A stretch of 64,000 nucleotides of DNA from Skeletonema tropicum (taxonomy: Eukaryota > Bacillariophyta > Thalassiosirophyceae > Thalassiosirales > Thalassiosiraceae), in contig CM074127.1 of assembly GCA_037178625.1 (NCBI GenBank), positions 3,844,001 through 3,908,000 of the forward strand, given 5' to 3'. Below the pieces are notes generated by a model, which was given only the letters and a program-made list of their open reading frames with translations, had not been told where the DNA came from and made no database searches. Shown one piece after another: positions 8,440-18,241 of the stretch (position 1 is its first letter; every line of letters begins with the position of its first letter). The position numbers were made by a program, and so were the translations under genes.

Positions 8440-10686
8440 ATGGGACGCATCCTACTGCAGGTGGGGAGCCTCCCCTCCAATCGTCTCGCTCTGACAAATA
8501 AGGTCTACATATCTCCCTCCATTTATGCCCACCTCGTTGATGCTCTGGGCCCAGAATCAGCCTCTGGACCGCTTGTGACCGTAGGCCCTCATGCCTACAT
8601 TGCCGAGGCCAATGCCAACGTGCCCGATGACAAAATTGCCCTAAATGGATTGCAGCGTCGGTTTGCACAGCTTTCTCTTGCAAATAAAGTGGAAGTGAGG
8701 CCATTCGCGCCTCCTGCAAACTATGCCCTTGCTGCCATGGAAATTGATGTAGATTTACTGCAAAAGAAATCTGCAGCTGGGGCGCCTCGTGAAATAGATA
8801 CGGATCGCCTCGCTAGTGATTTTTTGCTCAACTATGAAGGACATGTATTTGAAGTCGGACAAACCCTTGCAATGGATTTTGAAGGGACTAAAATCGAATT
8901 GAATATTAAATCTGTTAGCCAAATTAATCTCTCTGGGGCACGACCAAGTGCGGAATTGGTCACTTCGGACGATGCCACACGTGTAGGACAGTTATTGGCA
9001 CCTACCGCATTGACCTTTTCTCGACCGAAGGGATCTAAACTGGTATCACTTGTGGGAGAAAAAGTTGCTGGGGGATCGGGATCTGGAAATACTATTTTTC
9101 TATCTGACTTTGATTTTGAGAAGCTTGGCATTGGGGGCTTGGATTCCGAGTTCAATCAAATCTTCCGTCGAGCGTTTGCCAGTCGTATATGGCCTGCTCA
9201 TGTAATTAAGCAGCTAGGGATCAATCATGTTCGTGGTATGTTACTTTTTGGGCCACCAGGTTGTGGTAAGACACTAATTGCACGGCAGATTGGGAAAGTG
9301 TTGAATGCTCGTGAGCCAAAGATTGTGAACGGTCCCGAGATATTGAACAAATACGTAGGTGGGAGTGAAGAAAAAGTGAGGGAACTTTTTGCAGAAGCAG
9401 AGAAGGAACAACTTGAAATGGGAGATCAATCCATGCTTCACATCATTATCCTTGACGAGATGGATGCCATTTGTAAGGTTCGTGGATCGAACCGATCTGA
9501 CTCTGGAGTGTCGGACTCAGTGGTAAACCAGCTGCTATCCAAAATCGATGGTGTTGATTCCTTGAACAATATTCTTCTCATCGGAATGACAAACAGAAAG
9601 GATATGATCGATGATGCCCTTCTCCGTCCAGGCCGATTAGAGGTGCACGTGGAGATTGGCCTCCCTGATAACAAAGGAAGATTGCAAATTCTAAACATTC
9701 ACACAAAGAACATGAAAGAAAATAATCGCATCTCCCCCGATGTTATGGCACGCCTTGATGAAATTTCGGATAAAACAAAGAATTTTTCAGGAGCAGAAAT
9801 TGAGGGTTTGGTGAAAGCTGCAACTTCTTATGCGTTAACTCGCTGCGTAGATGTGAAAGATTTGTCCAAGGCACCAGATGAAAAGAACCTGATTGTCCAA
9901 TTCAGTGATTTCGAAAGAGCATTGGATGACGTAGCACCTAAGTTTGGTGCTAAAAGCACAGAGATGAAAGCATTGTATCGCAATGGCTTCGTCCCATACG
10001 GTGATTCTTTCGATCGGCTCATGGGTAATATGGAAAGACTAATAGAACAAGTCAGAACATCAGAAAAGACACCATTGATGAGTGTTTTGTTGCAAGGGCC
10101 AGCTGCATCGGGTAAGACGGCAGTTGCCGCTAAGGTTGCAGTGGAGTCAGGATTTCCTTTTGTTCGCATGATTTCTGCCGATGACATGATAGGATACTCC
10201 GATATGGCGAAGTGTAGTGAAATCCACAAAGCATTCCTCGATTCATACAAATCTCCCTTGTCCCTAATTTTGATTGACGACATAGAGCGGATCATTGACT
10301 ACGTTGCAATAGGGCCTCGCTTTTCGAACGTCGTCCTTCAGACTCTGCTAGTATTGCTTAAGAAAGTCCCTCCTGACTATGGTCGCCGCCTTCTTATCAT
10401 CGGAACTACCAGTTGTCCTCACTTGCTACAAGACCTTGGCCTAACTCAAGCTTTTGGAGTAAACCAAAGCACAGATCTTCTTGACGACCCATTGCAAATC
10501 GCCGAGGTACTACGAGTCGCAGCTCATTTGACCGAGAGCGATGCAGAAGCCATTGGCCATGCGATCACGAAGCCTATCGGAATCAAAACTTTACTGATGG
10601 TTGCTGAAATGGCGAAGCAAGGTTCCAAGGGAGGTGCTGTCGATGTAAACGTCTTCCTTGAGTGTTTGCATACTGTCGGATACTAA
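8440..10686 (+). CDS. NSF: N-ethylmaleimide-sensitive factor (NSF), vesicle-fusing ATPase
   Basis: 748 aa, single exon, close to the usual ~740 aa. It has the NSF order: an N domain (about 1-190) that binds SNAP-SNARE complexes, then AAA domains D1 and D2. D1 has Walker A GPPGCGKT (about residues 270-277), Walker B ILDEMD (about 339-344), and the arginine-finger region RPGRLE. D2 has a degenerate Walker A GPAASGKT (about 553-560) and Walker B LILIDDIE (about 609-616), as expected for the hexamerising D2 of NSF. It disassembles cis-SNARE complexes after membrane fusion, in the cytosol on Golgi, endosome and plasma membranes. The ATG at 8440 fits alignment of the N domain start (LPSNRLALTNKVYIS). 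Nothing is missing. Confidence 0.96.
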   Translation: MGRILLQVGSLPSNRLALTNKVYISPSIYAHLVDALGPESASGPLVTVGPHAYIAEANANVPDDKIALNGLQRRFAQLSLANKVEVRPFAPPANYALAAMEIDVDLLQKKSAAGAPREIDTDRLASDFLLNYEGHVFEVGQTLAMDFEGTKIELNIKSVSQINLSGARPSAELVTSDDATRVGQLLAPTALTFSRPKGSKLVSLVGEKVAGGSGSGNTIFLSDFDFEKLGIGGLDSEFNQIFRRAFASRIWPAHVIKQLGINHVRGMLLFGPPGCGKTLIARQIGKVLNAREPKIVNGPEILNKYVGGSEEKVRELFAEAEKEQLEMGDQSMLHIIILDEMDAICKVRGSNRSDSGVSDSVVNQLLSKIDGVDSLNNILLIGMTNRKDMIDDALLRPGRLEVHVEIGLPDNKGRLQILNIHTKNMKENNRISPDVMARLDEISDKTKNFSGAEIEGLVKAATSYALTRCVDVKDLSKAPDEKNLIVQFSDFERALDDVAPKFGAKSTEMKALYRNGFVPYGDSFDRLMGNMERLIEQVRTSEKTPLMSVLLQGPAASGKTAVAAKVAVESGFPFVRMISADDMIGYSDMAKCSEIHKAFLDSYKSPLSLILIDDIERIIDYVAIGPRFSNVVLQTLLVLLKKVPPDYGRRLLIIGTTSCPHLLQDLGLTQAFGVNQSTDLLDDPLQIAEVLRVAAHLTESDAEAIGHAITKPIGIKTLLMVAEMAKQGSKGGAVDVNVFLECLHTVGY

Positions 10687-10751
10687 CAGAGTAAACGAGG
10701 TAATATAAGAAAGCCATGATCTACTGTGATCTTTGTTGACACAAATGTTAC

Positions 10752-11066
10752 TAGAGGTCCATCCCGAACCGGGACGGCCGGGACGGGATTTTTTCGACCG
10801 GATAATCCGATCTGTCCCATCAAACCCCGATCCGGGTGATCCGGGATTTGGTTTTTTGCCAGAATTCGCGCCCAAGACGCGAACTTCTCAAAGAAGCGAA
10901 CTCCATTCGGGTGTTTAGTAAGACTGTTATCCCCATTATTTCGTCAAAATACCCATAATTATACACAACTAATCAAAACCGGATTATCCGGATTATCCGT
11001 CCCGTCGGACCCCGTCCCGCTCCGGAAACCGGATAGGGTGACGGGACGGTTCGGGATGGACCTCTA
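10752..11066. mobile_element. hAT-type MITE with 8-bp target-site duplication
   Basis: A 315-bp element begins with TAGAGGTCCATCCCGAACCG and ends with its exact reverse complement (20-bp terminal inverted repeats). It is flanked by identical 8-bp direct repeats AATGTTAC at 10744-10751 and 11067-11074. The 8-bp duplication and the TAGAG terminus (family consensus YARNG) point to the hAT superfamily. The inside is GC-rich with many CGGGAC/GTCCCG sub-repeats and no transposase, so it is non-autonomous. The exact TIRs and TSD suggest a fairly recent insertion. It sits between the NSF 3' end and the peroxiredoxin promoter. Confidence 0.88.
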
Positions 11067-11211
11067 AATGTTACAAGGGATGTTACATTTGTTAAAGTAG
11101 GTCCCAATCAACGAGGACTATCAATAAAGACGAATGACTCATCCTCGGTCCTTGCCTTCACTTTTTGCTCACATCATCTTGCCAAATCCACCATCATCTA
11201 ATCTAAGCACC

Positions 11212-11893
11212 ATGATGTTGCGTAGCCTCATACTTTTCGTTCTTGTTGCAGCCGGTGCAGCTTTCTCACCACTACCCAAAGCAAACGCCCGATCATCCAC
11301 AGCTCTCAACATGGCAGACGAAGTGAAAGTGGGAGACAAACTCCCTGCTGTAACTCTCCAAGAGGGACAAGCTGACTACGGGAGGCCAGAGGCTGTCGAC
11401 TTGGCCGAGCTTATTGCCGGAAAGAAAGTTGCCATCTTTGCCGTGCCTGGAGCTTTTACGCCTGGCTGCAGTAAATCCCACTTGCCTTCCTTCATTACAG
11501 CTCAAGAAGAGTTGAAGGCAAAGGGAGTTGAACTCACTATCTGCATCGCAACTAATGACGCTTTTGTAATGGAGGTTAGTCAGGACGTATTATTTCATTG
11601 ATATCATTATTGTTTGTTTCTAATTTGACCTCACAATCTCACCATGAATATGTTGCTCAAATATTCACTAGGCCTGGGGAAGAACTTCTGGAGGTGCTGA
11701 TGCTGGTATCCGCTTCCTTTCAGATGCTAATGCTGAATTGAGTAAAGCTCTAGGATTGTTGATCGAGTCGCCTGTAATGGTCCGTACCAAGAGATTTTCC
11801 TTGATTGCTGACGATGGCGTTGTTACCCACTATTTCTCAGCCGATAACGAAGCTTCAGATACTTGGGCTCCTAATGTTTTGGCTGCTCTGTAA
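11212..11893 (+). CDS. Plastid type II peroxiredoxin (PRX5-like)
   Basis: Two exons, 11212-11574 and 11672-11893, with a 97-bp GT-AG intron; the join gives NDAFVMEAWGRTSGG in frame, 194 aa in all. The start at 11212 gives a signal peptide ending AGAA^FSPLP, a diatom plastid signal; in-frame sequence upstream of it adds no domain. The mature part begins near MADEVKVGDKLP. The peroxidatic cysteine lies in GAFTPGCSKSHLP (about C86), and the C-terminal VADDGVVTHYF-type segment is typical of type II/Prx5 enzymes. They reduce H2O2 and alkyl hydroperoxides using thioredoxin or glutaredoxin. The role inferred is peroxide removal in the plastid. The second exon would be lost if the intron is not recognised. 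Confidence 0.92.
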
Positions 11894-12106
11894 TTTAGCG
11901 TGCTGTAATTTGCTAAACTTGGAATTCTGCTCCATCTACTACCTCCACTTGACTATGGGCTCCTCATCTCTTGGAGTTGCAGACAGTAATCTGTACCGTC
12001 TATGCCAAGATGGAACAACTCCATTATTTGCCTGAAACAGCATAGAATAGAATAAAATAGTTCAATAGGACTTTATAATTGACTTTAATGAGAACGTCAC
12101 AGCAAA

Positions 12107-14416
12107 TTAACTCACACTAGCTTCAGGAATTTTCACATCTGGAAACTCTCTCTTAAACGCCTCCAAAGCACTCTCCCAAATGGCTGCGTTCTCTGCACAA
12201 GCTTCTTTGAACCCACAAGCAATCACTTTCATACTTGAATCCCACTGCTTGACACGTAAAACACCGATTCTGCCAACCTCATTTTGAAGACGCAAAGCAA
12301 CTTCATCTGCCTCTTTCGCTACCTCTGTCGCCATCTCATCATACATTGCTGCTTCTGTTTCCATCCTATCAAGTGTTCCAGGGTAAGCCATAGAAGACTG
12401 ATTCATCATGAGCTTCGCAGCCCGTCCATCCGCCTTACTACGGGCCTCTGTTCTTCGTTTCAACACAGCCCGCCTGTCAGCGAAAGCCATCTGCTCGTAA
12501 CGGCACATGCGATACTGAATGACAAATGGGGAAATGGCAGCTCCAAGTTCCAACCCCAATCTTTTGGTTCTTCGTCCACATCTCAAGAGTGCAGACGCCA
12601 AAACATCCATCGGCATACTAAGCTCCCGATCGCACCAAGCGACGTCTTTCGACAGCTTGGACGTCTCAAGCCCCGTCGCACCAAGACGATCGCCCCTTTC
12701 ACGCATCAACGCCACTGCATTTTCAATTTTGGGGACACTACTGCTCACAGCTCCAATTCTTCGGCCTTCGTACGCTGCCAATGCCAAGATATCTGCAGAA
12801 TCTTCGCCTGCCGCAACCTGTTGTGCCGTTCCAAGTTCTTGCAGCACACCATCGACTGATTCTGACATTTTCTCCACAGCTGCCGCCCCTACTGCTGTGA
12901 GCCTAGTGAATGCACTAGAGCTAACCTCAGGCCAAGCTGTCCCAATATGATCTTGCAATGTCAAGAACAGCTTCAATTCTGGAGCCGTGCCAGCACAGGG
13001 GTGTCTCACCAACGCATTTAAATAAAACGACAATTCCTGTGCTCGTTGTTGTGCAAATTCAGCAGATTGACTCGCACTAGCCTCTTCTATCGCTCTCGCA
13101 GGGTGTTTGTCTGGACGAGGAGGGAGAATCGCTCCCGGAACAGACGTTCGGATCCGATCCTCTAGTGCCACAAAATGACGGAAGCGACGTCTCACTGCGG
13201 ATATGGGCTGGTTGGACGTATCATTTTTACCATACACAGTCACCAGGTACGTCCAATGTGGAGGACCGGCAAACAACCCCGATCCTTGAATCAACATAGG
13301 ATCATTCACGGTTATTTTCCCGTACAATGGGTCAAATGGCGCCGGTGGAGTATAATTGGTCAACACGCTGGGAGCAACAGGAAATTGATTGAACGATGAG
13401 CTTTGACGCCCAGAATCAGGCACTCCACCTAGATGAACGTTGTGTCCAACATGCATACCCGCAAGAACGCTTGGTTGAGGGGGTGGAGCATTCACGTTAC
13501 CATTTGGCCTCCCAATTGTTTGTTGTTGACCCTGTTGCATTTGACCTGCTCCACTTGTGCTGTAATAATAACTCCCCGCCATTGCATTCATTACACCTTG
13601 TTGCTGCTGAGGTTGTTGCTGCGTGCCATTGGGGTATTGTTGATAGGAAGATGCAGGAACCGGAGGAGCCGCCGCAGGTGGGGGAGCCGTTGGGATCTGT
13701 CCACCAATCCCCATTCCCATGTTCATAGTATTATAATCTCCATTATGATCGTTCAAGTTGAGCTCATGCATGAACCCATTGCTACCATCCGAGAGGTTCC
13801 GGTTGCTTTCTTGCTCTTGTCGCAATCGTTCCGCCTCTGCTGCTGCTGCTTGTTTCCGCTGTTGCTTTGCAGCGGCAGCCGCAGCAACAGCAGCCTCGAG
13901 TTCTCTTTCTGCCTCTTCTGCGTCAACGGAATCAAATAAGCCGCCACCGCCACTGCTAGCTCCAGCTTCGTCACCACCACCCTCACCGCCAAATAACCCC
14001 CCATCAGCAGATGTCTCTAGTAATCCACTATTGGCCAAGTGAGAAGAAACGACAGGAGTAGTAGCCGAAGGAGGAGCAGCTGCTGCTACTACTTCCGACC
14101 CACTACCCAGCAATTCTCCCATTAAAGCTGATCCCGCCATGGTCGGTTCATCCGGCAGCGCACCAAACAAATCATCGGAGGCTTCATCAACTATCGGATC
14201 GGAATCTCCAAATAAATTGTCACTGTTGTTGCCTTGTCCATTCGTAGTAGTATCTGCATTAGAAGCAGCTGGATCAGTAGTTGTGTTTTGATGATTATCT
14301 TCACCTTCGTCAATTAAGAGAGAGGAGAGCAAATCCGAGACCTTGTTGTTGGAAGAAGATCCATTTCCGTTTGTGGTGGCGTTATCGCCACCCAGTATCG
14401 TTGTTGATTCCATCAT
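12107..14416 (-). CDS. Sorting nexin with PX and BAR-like region (SNX1/Vps5 type)
   Basis: 769 aa, single exon. Residues 1-350 are disordered: Gly/Ser/Asn-rich, a short Ala/Gln/Glu coiled coil (near 165-200) and Gln/Pro runs. A PX domain follows at roughly 370-490, with a YLVTVYG start, the phosphoinositide-binding RRRFRHF basic strand, and the PPRPDKHP loop, as in PtdIns3P-binding sorting nexins. The remaining ~270 residues are mostly helical and match the position of a BAR domain that bends endosomal membrane. The role inferred is in retromer-linked endosome-to-Golgi or vacuolar sorting. It shares a short divergent intergenic region with the DEAD-box gene. Confidence 0.85.
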   Translation of the reverse strand: MMESTTILGGDNATTNGNGSSSNNKVSDLLSSLLIDEGEDNHQNTTTDPAASNADTTTNGQGNNSDNLFGDSDPIVDEASDDLFGALPDEPTMAGSALMGELLGSGSEVVAAAAPPSATTPVVSSHLANSGLLETSADGGLFGGEGGGDEAGASSGGGGLFDSVDAEEAERELEAAVAAAAAAKQQRKQAAAAEAERLRQEQESNRNLSDGSNGFMHELNLNDHNGDYNTMNMGMGIGGQIPTAPPPAAAPPVPASSYQQYPNGTQQQPQQQQGVMNAMAGSYYYSTSGAGQMQQGQQQTIGRPNGNVNAPPPQPSVLAGMHVGHNVHLGGVPDSGRQSSSFNQFPVAPSVLTNYTPPAPFDPLYGKITVNDPMLIQGSGLFAGPPHWTYLVTVYGKNDTSNQPISAVRRRFRHFVALEDRIRTSVPGAILPPRPDKHPARAIEEASASQSAEFAQQRAQELSFYLNALVRHPCAGTAPELKLFLTLQDHIGTAWPEVSSSAFTRLTAVGAAAVEKMSESVDGVLQELGTAQQVAAGEDSADILALAAYEGRRIGAVSSSVPKIENAVALMRERGDRLGATGLETSKLSKDVAWCDRELSMPMDVLASALLRCGRRTKRLGLELGAAISPFVIQYRMCRYEQMAFADRRAVLKRRTEARSKADGRAAKLMMNQSSMAYPGTLDRMETEAAMYDEMATEVAKEADEVALRLQNEVGRIGVLRVKQWDSSMKVIACGFKEACAENAAIWESALEAFKREFPDVKIPEASVS

Positions 14417-14735
14417 CTTGGCACTCTTAATTGTTTGTTATTATTGTGCGTCTCCTCTACCAGCAACGCCACAACGTTACCGTAGGGAGGCTTCTGTGTT
14501 CTTGCTTTTGGAACGTCGCAGGATTTTCGGATCATATCATTGTCACATGTGTTTATGACAAGATTTTGTTCTGCGTGCTGACGGGGAGGCATTATCTATC
14601 CGTCATTTACCAAACCTCCTCCAAAGCCAACCATTTCATTTTGGTTTGAACAATCACCTGCCTCTAACCTACCGATCATTAGTTGTACTGGCGAATAAGT
14701 ACATTGATCAGTCAAAGAATAAACCAATTGCAACC

Positions 14736-16541
14736 ATGGCAGCAGCGAAAAGGAAATCCAAGAAGGACGATGTGGAGGAAAGTTATGAAGAGAGGAGCTC
14801 CTCTGCTGATGAAAGTGAGCATATCCAGGAAGTCGAACAAAAGAAGATGAAGAAGAAGAAGAAGCGAAAGAACTCCGACGCCACTACTGTTTCAACTGAA
14901 AGCAGCTCTTCTGACAAGAAGAAAAAGAAGAAGTTGAAAAAGACACAAGAGAAAGGTGATGATGATAATAATAACGAGACGGCGGCAAATAATGATGAGG
15001 ACAAGCCCAACTTTTATGCTGGTAAAGATGGAAAAGACGATAGGTTCAGTACTCTACCTCTTTCCGAAAATACCCAGACAGCTCTTTCTGCCATGGGCTT
15101 CACACGCATGACACAAATCCAAGCCATGTCCATCCCCCCCCTCCTCGCCGGGAAGGATTTGATCGGTGCAGCCAAGACGGGTAGTGGTAAAACTCTCGCC
15201 TTTCTACTTCCAATTGTCGAATTGCTGCACAATGCCAAGTTTGGTAGCCGTAATGGTACTGGGGCGATTGTGATTAGTCCCACGAGAGAGTTGGCGATGC
15301 AGATTTATGGTGTTTGTAAAGATCTATGTAGTAGTGGGAAGCATCAGCAAACGTATGGTCTTGTTATGGGTGGTGCCAATCGACGTACCGAAGCGGAACG
15401 TCTTGCCAAGGGTGTCAATATTGTCATCGCTACACCCGGTCGACTACTTGACCACTTACAAAACACCAAAGGGTTCGTCTTTCGAAACTTGTTGGCATTT
15501 GTGATGGATGAGGCGGATCGTATTTTGGAACAGGGATTTGAGGATGACTTACGTGCCATTATCAAGGCATTACCAAAACAACGTCAAACGATGCTCTTTT
15601 CGGCAACTCAAACAAAGAAGGTGGAGGATTTGGCTCGTACGGCGATTGATCACAAGTCAGCTATCTATGTGGAAGTTCCGAATGAAACGAGTCTTGCAAC
15701 GGCTGCTGGATTGGAGCAGGGATATGTCACTGTCCCATCCGATCAACGCTTCCTCTTGCTGTTTACATTTCTGAAGAAGAACAAGAACAAAAAGATTATG
15801 GTGTTCTTCTCCTCATGTAACTCTGTCAAGTTCCACTCCGAGTTACTCAATTATATTGATATCCCCGTGATGGATATTCATGGCAGACAGAAGCAGCAAA
15901 AACGTACCACGACATTCTTTCAATTCTGTAAGCAGACTACTGGAACTCTCTTGTGTACTGACGTTGCAGCAAGAGGATTGGACATCCCAGCAGTGGATTG
16001 GATTATTCAGTTTGATCCTCCGGATGATCCTAAGGAGTACATCCATCGTGTGGGACGTACTGCTCGTGGTCATAAAGGTACGGGTCGTGCGTTGCTCTTC
16101 CTAACACCAGAGGAGACTGGATTCTTGCGCTACCTTAAAGTAGCAAAGGTGACTCTCAACGAGTATGAATTCCCAATGAAGAAACTTGCAAATGTTCAAT
16201 CACAACTCAACCGTCTCATTGAGAAGAATTACTACCTAAATTGTGCCGCAAGGGATGCCTACAGATCTTATCTTTTGGCATACGCAAGCCATTCATTGCG
16301 TGATATATTTAATGTCCACGAGTTGGATTTGGCAGCCGTTGGACGTGCGTTTGGATTTACGGCTCCGCCTAGAGTCGACTTGGCTTTTAGTATGAAGGGA
16401 TCGAAAGATCGTAGGCACAATGGGCAAGTTGCAAAAGGGGGCAAGGGGAAGAGTGGCAAGCTAGGAAACGGACATTCATTTAGTGCTTCAAATCCATATG
16501 GCAAGAGGGAGAAGGGCGACAAAAGACAATTCAGCCACTGA
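14736..16541 (+). CDS. HAS1: DEAD-box RNA helicase DDX18/Has1
   Basis: 601 aa from the ATG at 14736 (context CAACCATGG). An ATG at 14646 in frame adds 30 residues with no conserved content. Residues 1-95 are a Lys/Glu/Ser-rich nuclear-type tail. The helicase core has Q-motif TRMTQIQ, motif I AKTGSGKT (about 145-152), PTREL, TPGR, motif II DEAD (about 258-261), SAT, and motif [11 protein letters not shown] (about 437-445). The C-terminal extension with the [16 protein letters not shown] block is specific to the Has1/DDX18 group, which remodels pre-60S and snoRNA-pre-rRNA complexes in the nucleolus. The final ~50 residues are Gly/Lys-rich, as in other members. Confidence 0.95.
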   Translation: MAAAKRKSKKDDVEESYEERSSSADESEHIQEVEQKKMKKKKKRKNSDATTVSTESSSSDKKKKKKLKKTQEKGDDDNNNETAANNDEDKPNFYAGKDGKDDRFSTLPLSENTQTALSAMGFTRMTQIQAMSIPPLLAGKDLIGAAKTGSGKTLAFLLPIVELLHNAKFGSRNGTGAIVISPTRELAMQIYGVCKDLCSSGKHQQTYGLVMGGANRRTEAERLAKGVNIVIATPGRLLDHLQNTKGFVFRNLLAFVMDEADRILEQGFEDDLRAIIKALPKQRQTMLFSATQTKKVEDLARTAIDHKSAIYVEVPNETSLATAAGLEQGYVTVPSDQRFLLLFTFLKKNKNKKIMVFFSSCNSVKFHSELLNYIDIPVMDIHGRQKQQKRTTTFFQFCKQTTGTLLCTDVAARGLDIPAVDWIIQFDPPDDPKEYIHRVGRTARGHKGTGRALLFLTPEETGFLRYLKVAKVTLNEYEFPMKKLANVQSQLNRLIEKNYYLNCAARDAYRSYLLAYASHSLRDIFNVHELDLAAVGRAFGFTAPPRVDLAFSMKGSKDRRHNGQVAKGGKGKSGKLGNGHSFSASNPYGKREKGDKRQFSH

Positions 16542-16642
16542 TTGCATACTACTTAGTGATTTAATTATGATTAAGGACATCGTTTTCAATGTAGTAACAG
16601 ATCCCATCAGCTTTTCTAAACTTGCTTTGTCAAGATAACTTT

Positions 16643-17404
16643 TCAAAGAGATGGCAGAGCTTGGTCAGCAGCGTCAAGAGCCTGGCTTGCAGTCATTGGA
16701 TCAAAACTTAGTGTCCATAACAATGCTATCAATGTAGATCCCACTAAAGCCAATATGAAATTTGCACTGTTTGATAGACCTTCAGCTTCCTTTTGTTGAG
16801 AGTTAGTGCTCGTTGCTTGATCAGACTGTTCATTTTCGTATTCATCAATGCCCAAGTCCTCGTCAGTCCAACCCAAGAATCGTTTTGCTGCAGCTCTTTC
16901 CTCTTCATCTCTCTTCGGGTCGTTCGGTGCTACAATTCTTACACCTGGTATTATAGTTCTCAAGTTCAGTTCATCTGTCAATGCATTCTCATAAGCTGCT
17001 TTGGCTCGAGCAACATCGTCTTCTGTTGGTCGATCCACATCTGAGGTTGATAGTTGTAATGATTCTACTTTGCGTAGCGACTCCAAAGCTTCTGAACGAC
17101 GCTTTGTAGCTTGAGATACTGAATTGATGCGCAGTTGTAACAAACCGAACACCACAGATATTATCAAGAACGACGATAGAGCAGGAACATTTACGATCGG
17201 CTCAAATTCTTGAATTTGGGTTACAGATGATGATGATGACGCAGCTACCTCAAACCCATCATCAACAAAAGCAGCAAATTTAGTGTTGGTTGATCGTTGG
17301 CATGGTACATGCGGCAGTACGAAGGCAGAGGTTCGCGGGTGGTTTACCATCTTGCTCGGATTGATAGCATTGCGATTGCGTTGTTCATTGTTCATGCGAT
17401 GCAC
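16643..17404 (-). CDS. Predicted membrane protein, possibly plastid; unknown function
   Basis: 253 aa, single exon. Two hydrophobic segments: about residues 73-92 (ALSSFLIISVVFGLLQ) and 213-232 (FILALVGSTLIALLWT). Between them lies a charged helical region (RINSVSQATKRRSEALESLRK) and a block that looks conserved (RTIIPGVRIVAPNDPKRDEE). The N-terminus is basic with TSAFVLP, which recalls a plastid transit cleavage region, but no hydrophobic signal peptide precedes it in this frame, so an upstream exon or a mitochondrial location is possible. It shares a 160-bp divergent promoter region with the plastid-type gene at 17565, which supports but does not prove an organelle role. I do not recognise the family. 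Confidence 0.6.
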   Translation of the reverse strand: MHRMNNEQRNRNAINPSKMVNHPRTSAFVLPHVPCQRSTNTKFAAFVDDGFEVAASSSSSVTQIQEFEPIVNVPALSSFLIISVVFGLLQLRINSVSQATKRRSEALESLRKVESLQLSTSDVDRPTEDDVARAKAAYENALTDELNLRTIIPGVRIVAPNDPKRDEEERAAAKRFLGWTDEDLGIDEYENEQSDQATSTNSQQKEAEGLSNSANFILALVGSTLIALLWTLSFDPMTASQALDAADQALPSL

Positions 17405-17564
17405 TGTGTGAGTTGAGTGAGTGAGAGTGAGTCACAATCATTCGGCACGGCACGTTGTCACAATCACACGTCATCAACATCCTCAAACTCAACATCTGCA
17501 CGCAAAACTCCATGTCAAGCAATCCTACTACAATAAGCAACAGATCTAACGTTCAACAACCACG

Positions 17565-18074
17565 ATGACCTCCTCATACACCGCCATCCTCTTCGTCGCC
17601 CTTGTGGCAGCGGCGAGTGCGTTCGCTCCCTCTGAAATGCCATCTGCACGCAAGAATGCTGCCTCCACATCTTATGCACAAATGAAGCGTGTCAATGGGT
17701 TCGCTGCTCCCTTCAACAACCGTAACAGAATCTGCAGTGGAGGTGTATGTAAAATGGCTTCTGATGCCGAAACAGATGTCGAAAAGCTTCGTGCACAAGC
17801 TCAGAAGCTTCGTGAGGAGGCTGCTGCAGCCGCTGGAGTGTCGGTTGAGGAATTGACAACTGCAACCAAGCCGAATGCTGATGGTACCGTGTATGACGAT
17901 GAGCCAATGTTGGAGCCCATTCGTGATCCTTTGTCAGATTCAATGAGGGAAAGGTTGAGGAGAGAGGCGTCGACAGGTCTTGATAGCAACAAATCGCAAA
18001 CAAATGTGATTCTCTACATTAGTGTGGCTGTTGCTCTATTGGTTCTAGCCGGAGGACAAGGAATCCTTTATTAA
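17565..18074 (+). CDS. Small plastid-targeted protein with coiled coil and C-terminal TM
   Basis: 169 aa. It starts with a textbook diatom bipartite signal: a hydrophobic signal peptide, cleavage at AASA^FAPSE, then a basic transit stretch (residues 20-65). The mature part has a helical coiled coil (VEKLRAQAQKLREEAAAAAG), a short acidic linker, and one C-terminal transmembrane helix (NVILYISVAVALLVLAGG). That layout fits a stroma-facing thylakoid or inner-envelope membrane protein. No enzymatic motif is seen and I do not recognise a named family. Targeting is confident; function unknown. Confidence 0.75.
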   Translation: MTSSYTAILFVALVAAASAFAPSEMPSARKNAASTSYAQMKRVNGFAAPFNNRNRICSGGVCKMASDAETDVEKLRAQAQKLREEAAAAAGVSVEELTTATKPNADGTVYDDEPMLEPIRDPLSDSMRERLRREASTGLDSNKSQTNVILYISVAVALLVLAGGQGILY

Positions 18075-18241
18075 ACAATCAGATTACAACATGATCCAAG
18101 CCGTGGTTCAAAACGTGCAACCCTAATATGAATTGGTGAAGTATGCATCAATCAATGTCACAAACATATTCTCTGCTAGCAAATAATAAAGGAATAAACT
18201 GAAAGCAGTAACTTCTATCTGATTATCTAGCATATGTCATG

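Noticed and set aside
8183..8719. 178-codon minus-strand frame over the NSF start
   Set aside because: It overlaps the strongly supported NSF coding start on the other strand and the promoter; its content is not domain-like.
10752..11066. mariner/Stowaway MITE with TA duplication
   Set aside because: TA does flank a shorter TIR, but the exact 8-bp AATGTTAC on both sides and the TAGAG end fit hAT better.
13433..13939. 168-codon plus-strand frame inside the sorting nexin
   Set aside because: Antisense shadow of the low-complexity Ala/Gln/Glu region of the nexin.
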